Positions 6,339 through 8,373 of a stretch of 8,373 nt of DNA are shown one piece after another (position 1 is the first letter of the stretch; the number at the start of each line of letters is the position of its first letter). A model generated the notes under the pieces. That model worked only from the letters and a program-made list of their open reading frames with translations, was not told the origin of the DNA and made no database searches. The stretch comes from JAHEJX01 sp041605955 (GTDB taxonomy: Bacteria; Actinomycetota; Acidimicrobiia; Spongiisociales; UBA5794). The position numbers and the translations under genes were made by a program. The stretch is taken from assembly GCA_041605955.1 (NCBI GenBank), contig JBFIXI010000110.1, positions 1-8,373 of the forward strand, written 5' to 3'.

Positions 6339-6970
6339 CCGCGGCGCGAGTCCTCATCGCCGACGACCACGCCCCGACCCGGGAGCTCGTGCGCGAGGCG
6401 CTCACCCGAGCCGGTTTCGAAGTGTGCGCCGAGGCGAGCGACGCCGCCGGCGCGGTGCGGCTGGCCGGTCGACATCGGCCCGATGTCTGCCTGCTCGACA
6501 TCTACATGCCGGGCGGAGGCATCGCCGCGGCGGCAGCCATCAACGATCAGCTGACGGGCACTGCGATCGTGATGCTGACGGTGTCGGCTGAGGACTCCGA
6601 CCTCTTCGACGCCTTGAGAGCCGGGGCCCGCGGCTATCTGTTGAAGGGCTTCGAACCGGAGAAACTGGCCGACGAGCTGCGACGCGTCCTGACGGGCGAG
6701 GCGGCGCTCCCCATCTCGCTCGTCACAAAGCTCGTCGAGGAGTTCCGGCAGCGGCATCGGCGGGGACGAGCCCTGGGGGGCCGACGGATCGAGCTCACCG
6801 AGCGCGAATGGGAGATTCTCGAGATGATGCGCTCCGGAGCGACTACGAACGACATGGCCGACCGGCTGTTCGTGGCTCCGGTGACCGTCCGCACTCATGT
6901 CTCCGCCATCTTGCGCAAGCTGCAGGTGGGGAGCCGCGTCGAGGCGGTGCGGATCTTCGAGGCCGAGTAG
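6335..6970 (+). CDS. NarL/LuxR-family response regulator
   Basis: 211 residues from the ATG of the ATGA overlap with the kinase stop. The frame is open upstream to 5588, but that stretch is an out-of-frame, Arg-rich reading of the kinase gene. The receiver domain (about 4-120) has the acidic pair D10/D11, the phospho-acceptor D55 in LLDIYMPG, the switch residue T82 in MLTVSAED and K104 in YLLKG, so all key residues are present. A linker at about 136-150 contains an Arg/Gly-rich stretch (RQRHRRGRALGGRR). The LuxR-type helix-turn-helix is at about 153-207 (LTEREWEILEMMRSGATTND, then MADRLFVAPVTVRTHVSAIL and RKLQVGSRVEAV). When phosphorylated by the partner kinase it should bind DNA as a dimer and control transcription. 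Candidate targets in the window are the 7-2-7 dyad upstream of its own operon and the region before the secreted-protein gene. Confidence 0.94.
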   Translation: MTAARVLIADDHAPTRELVREALTRAGFEVCAEASDAAGAVRLAGRHRPDVCLLDIYMPGGGIAAAAAINDQLTGTAIVMLTVSAEDSDLFDALRAGARGYLLKGFEPEKLADELRRVLTGEAALPISLVTKLVEEFRQRHRRGRALGGRRIELTEREWEILEMMRSGATTNDMADRLFVAPVTVRTHVSAILRKLQVGSRVEAVRIFEAE

Positions 6971-6983
6971 CTCGGAGGGCCGC

Positions 6984-7022
6984 CGCCGCCGACTCCGTCG
7001 GCCGCACGGAGGACCGGCGGCG
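6984..7022 (+). terminator. Two-part GC-rich stem-loop after the response regulator gene
   Basis: An outer 7-bp stem pairs CGCCGCC (6984-6990) with GGCGGCG (7016-7022). An inner 6-bp stem pairs CTCCGT (6993-6998) with ACGGAG (7006-7011) around a 7-base loop, with a small internal loop between the stems. It begins 14 bases after the stop codon. No T-run follows, as is common for putative actinobacterial terminators, so termination is plausible but not certain. Confidence 0.5.
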
Positions 7023-7032
7023 AGGATCGCCA

Positions 7033-7052
7033 GCGTTGAGACGAATCAACGC
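7033..7052. promoter_or_regulatory. Perfect 7-6-7 inverted repeat upstream of the secreted-protein gene
   Basis: GCGTTGA-GACGAA-TCAACGC has perfect 7-base arms and a 6-base spacer. It lies 21 bases upstream of a TACGTT -10-like box (7074-7079), about where a regulator overlapping the -35 region would sit. It could also be a second hairpin of the upstream terminator, but no T-run follows directly. Confidence 0.35.
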
Positions 7053-7073
7053 CCCAAGGTCTTGCGGTTTTGA

Positions 7074-7079
7074 TACGTT
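7074..7079 (+). promoter_or_regulatory. Candidate -10 box (TACGTT) for the secreted-protein gene
   Basis: TACGTT fits TANNNT and lies in the most AT-rich stretch of the 229-base gap (TTTTGATACGTT). No consensus -35 is seen 16-18 bases upstream, so an activator or an alternative sigma factor would be needed. A start just downstream would give a leader of about 115 bases. Confidence 0.3.
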
Positions 7080-7140
7080 CCGCGCCGACACAGGAATGTG
7101 GTGGGCCCAGCACACCGTCGACGAGCCGCCGGCTCCTCAT

Positions 7141-7176
7141 GGAGGGGGTGCGAGGGGGGTTGGAGGAGCCCACCCC
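7141..7176 (+). other. G-rich leader segment with a stem-loop
   Basis: The leader has G-runs of five (7144-7148) and six (7154-7159), followed by several GG pairs, giving some potential for a two-layer quadruplex. GGGGT (7156-7160) can pair with ACCCC (7172-7176), extended by GG/CC past one mismatch, placing AGGAG (7164-7168) in the loop. Several Shine-Dalgarno-like strings here have no matching gene start. The region does not match any riboswitch class I recognise. Confidence 0.35.
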
Positions 7177-7180
7177 GGAA

Positions 7181-7195
7181 GTCTCGAAAGGAGAC
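7181..7195 (+). promoter_or_regulatory. Shine-Dalgarno of the secreted-protein gene within a small hairpin
   Basis: AAAGGAG (7187-7193) is a strong ribosome binding site six bases before the ATG at 7200, the best in the window. It is overlapped by GTCTC-GAAAG-GAGAC, a perfect 5-bp stem with a 5-base loop, so the site is partly paired when the hairpin forms. Confidence 0.55.
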
Positions 7196-7199
7196 ATAG

Positions 7200-8324
7200 A
7201 TGCACGCAACGCGAGCTGTGCCTCGCTACTCGTCCAGGGCGGCTTGGTTCCTCGTGAGCTTGGCCGTCATTGCGGCAATGCTGGTAGCCGCCACCGCCGA
7301 TGCCGAGGCCTCGCAGTCGACCAACGCTCAGTCGTTGTCGTTCTCGCTGACATCGTCGGACGACTTCGTCCTCACCGACACCGAGTTCTGGGCCTATGAC
7401 GAAGCAGCGGCCAGGACCTATTTCAGCAACGCGCTCGTCAGCGGGCCTACGGTGAGCTGCACCGGCGGAGGGCCCGGAGGCGTCAACTGCCAACCGGGCA
7501 ACCAACCCCCGGCGCCGCCGGCACCCGACCCGAACCCCAACCGGCTCAACCCACCGGTCAACAACAACAAGTGCGTGTTCTTCAATGGCGGCGACGTGAC
7601 CGTGCAGCCCCAGAACAGCACGTACACGCAACCGTTGACGCGGTCGGGCCTGAACGGCTCCGGCAACTGGCGCTTCACCTGGACCTACCAGGTCGCGGTC
7701 GGAACAGGCGTCAACCCGGTCGACGAACGGACCGCGTGGATCCTCGAGTCGAGCGACCCGGCCAACGGCGTGCCGATCTCGGCGTCGGGCTGGATGGCCG
7801 GGCAGTCGACGCAGAACAAGACCGGTAAGAACGCTCGGTTCAAGACCTCGCACGGGCTGCTCGACTCGTTCGGTGCCGCCCGCCTCGAGAACGCCGGGAT
7901 CGAGCTGCTCGACGGGGACGGCAACGTCCTCGGCGGTGTCGAGCTGGGGCAGCCGGGCTTCCCCAACTACAGCGTCAACCAGAACGAGAACTTCTACTAC
8001 ATCACCAATGCCGGCACCTTCAACTCGCCTCCGGGGCTCTTGGTCCTCGAAGGCTGGGTCGACGACATCCAGAACGGTCTCGTTGTGGCCAACGATGGCA
8101 CGACCCGGGACAACTTCCCCGGCAACGACAACCAGGGCGGCGACCGCATCGTCTTCGGCGAAGAGGACCCGCAAAACGGCGAGGCGCTCTGGCTGGCCGA
8201 CGTCGATCAGCCGGGCACGTACACCGTGAAGATGTTCGGGACGCTCAAGGGCAACCCCGGCGAGATCACGACCGGTTTCTCGGCCACCAAGGACATCACG
8301 ATCGTCTCGGAGTGCACGGCGTAG
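7200..8324 (+). CDS. Secreted protein of unknown function
   Basis: 374 residues. A basic start (MHATRAVPRYSSR), a hydrophobic core at about 15-31 and an AEA-S site near residue 37 form a clear signal peptide. There is no second membrane helix, lipobox or sortase motif, so the protein should be released or held non-covalently. Residues 98-123 are a Pro/Asn-rich linker (PPAPPAPDPNPN within it), splitting a short N-terminal part (38-97) from a larger beta-rich, Gly/Asn/Asp-rich part (124-371). Four cysteines (C87, C97, C125, C372) could form two disulfides. I do not recognise the family. Features to search with are GNWRFTWTYQV (155-165), NENFYYITNAGTFNSPPGL (262-280) and the closing strands LADVDQPGTYTVKMFGTL (332-349). 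The strong Shine-Dalgarno suggests high expression. A reverse-strand ORF covers the whole gene but has no signal sequence or ribosome site, and reads as its shadow. The gene lies downstream of a response regulator and may be one of its targets; that is inference. Confidence 0.85.
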   Translation: MHATRAVPRYSSRAAWFLVSLAVIAAMLVAATADAEASQSTNAQSLSFSLTSSDDFVLTDTEFWAYDEAAARTYFSNALVSGPTVSCTGGGPGGVNCQPGNQPPAPPAPDPNPNRLNPPVNNNKCVFFNGGDVTVQPQNSTYTQPLTRSGLNGSGNWRFTWTYQVAVGTGVNPVDERTAWILESSDPANGVPISASGWMAGQSTQNKTGKNARFKTSHGLLDSFGAARLENAGIELLDGDGNVLGGVELGQPGFPNYSVNQNENFYYITNAGTFNSPPGLLVLEGWVDDIQNGLVVANDGTTRDNFPGNDNQGGDRIVFGEEDPQNGEALWLADVDQPGTYTVKMFGTLKGNPGEITTGFSATKDITIVSECTA

Positions 8325-8373
8325 CAACACGCTCGTACGCATCTGAGACCAAATACAGGGCGGGGCACCTCAC
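8325..8373. other. Short non-coding end of the window
   Basis: These 49 bases follow the secreted-protein stop. I see no hairpin terminator, start codon with ribosome site, or repeat here. The termination signal for this gene is probably beyond the window. Confidence 0.4.

Noticed and set aside
6979..6991. GCC trinucleotide run after the response regulator
   Set aside because: Too short to be a meaningful tandem repeat. It forms one arm of the stem-loop annotated there.
7080..7199. Known riboswitch (for example c-di-GMP or c-di-AMP class) in the secreted-protein leader
   Set aside because: The conserved cores of those classes as I know them are not present; only generic hairpins and G-runs are seen.
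7137..8342. Long reverse-strand ORF of about 400 codons across the secreted-protein gene
   Set aside because: It mirrors the GC-biased codons of the + strand gene, is rich in Val/Arg/Asp without domain signals, and has no ribosome site. The + strand gene has a signal peptide and a strong Shine-Dalgarno.
1..8373. CRISPR array, toxin-antitoxin pair, phage or transposon remains
   Set aside because: No spaced direct repeats, no terminal inverted repeats with target duplications, and no recombinase, nuclease or toxin-like genes were seen.

Overview
The window is GC-rich and tightly packed, and every supported gene is on the + strand. It looks like actinobacterial chromosome. The reasons are the codon use (G/C in third positions), an LPxTG-anchored Ig-like surface protein, several -10-like boxes placed almost directly before start codons, and the style of the sensor kinases. 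My best guess is an Acidimicrobiia-like lineage, but this rests on the look of the proteins, not on a marker gene. I see no rRNA, tRNA, CRISPR array, transposase or integrase.

Layout: (1) 1-585, the C-terminal end of a large surface protein of Ig-like repeats ending in an LPLTG sortase signal. (2) 660-2054, a soluble histidine kinase with an N-terminal cyclic-nucleotide-binding domain. (3) 2088-3893, a membrane histidine kinase with a PAS-like domain. (4) 3935-4513, a short PlsC-like acyltransferase. (5) 4563-4807, a small one-TM protein whose two halves lie in different reading frames. (6) 4941-6338 and 6335-6970, a NarL/LuxR-family kinase and response regulator pair overlapping by ATGA. (7) 7200-8324, a secreted protein of unknown function with a strong Shine-Dalgarno and a structured, G-rich leader.

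Taken together this is a signalling island between two cell-envelope proteins. Three kinases of three different architectures sense a small soluble ligand (probably a cyclic nucleotide), the membrane, and another membrane cue. Only one response regulator is present, and it is clearly paired with the third kinase. The first two kinases must signal to partners outside the window. A perfect 7-2-7 inverted repeat, the geometry of NarL-family operators, lies upstream of the kinase/regulator pair. A second perfect inverted repeat (7-6-7) lies between the regulator gene and the secreted-protein gene. This suggests, but does not show, autoregulation and control of the secreted protein.

I did not find a convincing wholly new system. 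The points most worth checking are the frameshifted small protein, the operator-like dyads, the leader of the secreted protein, and the long insert in the dimerisation domain of the first kinase.
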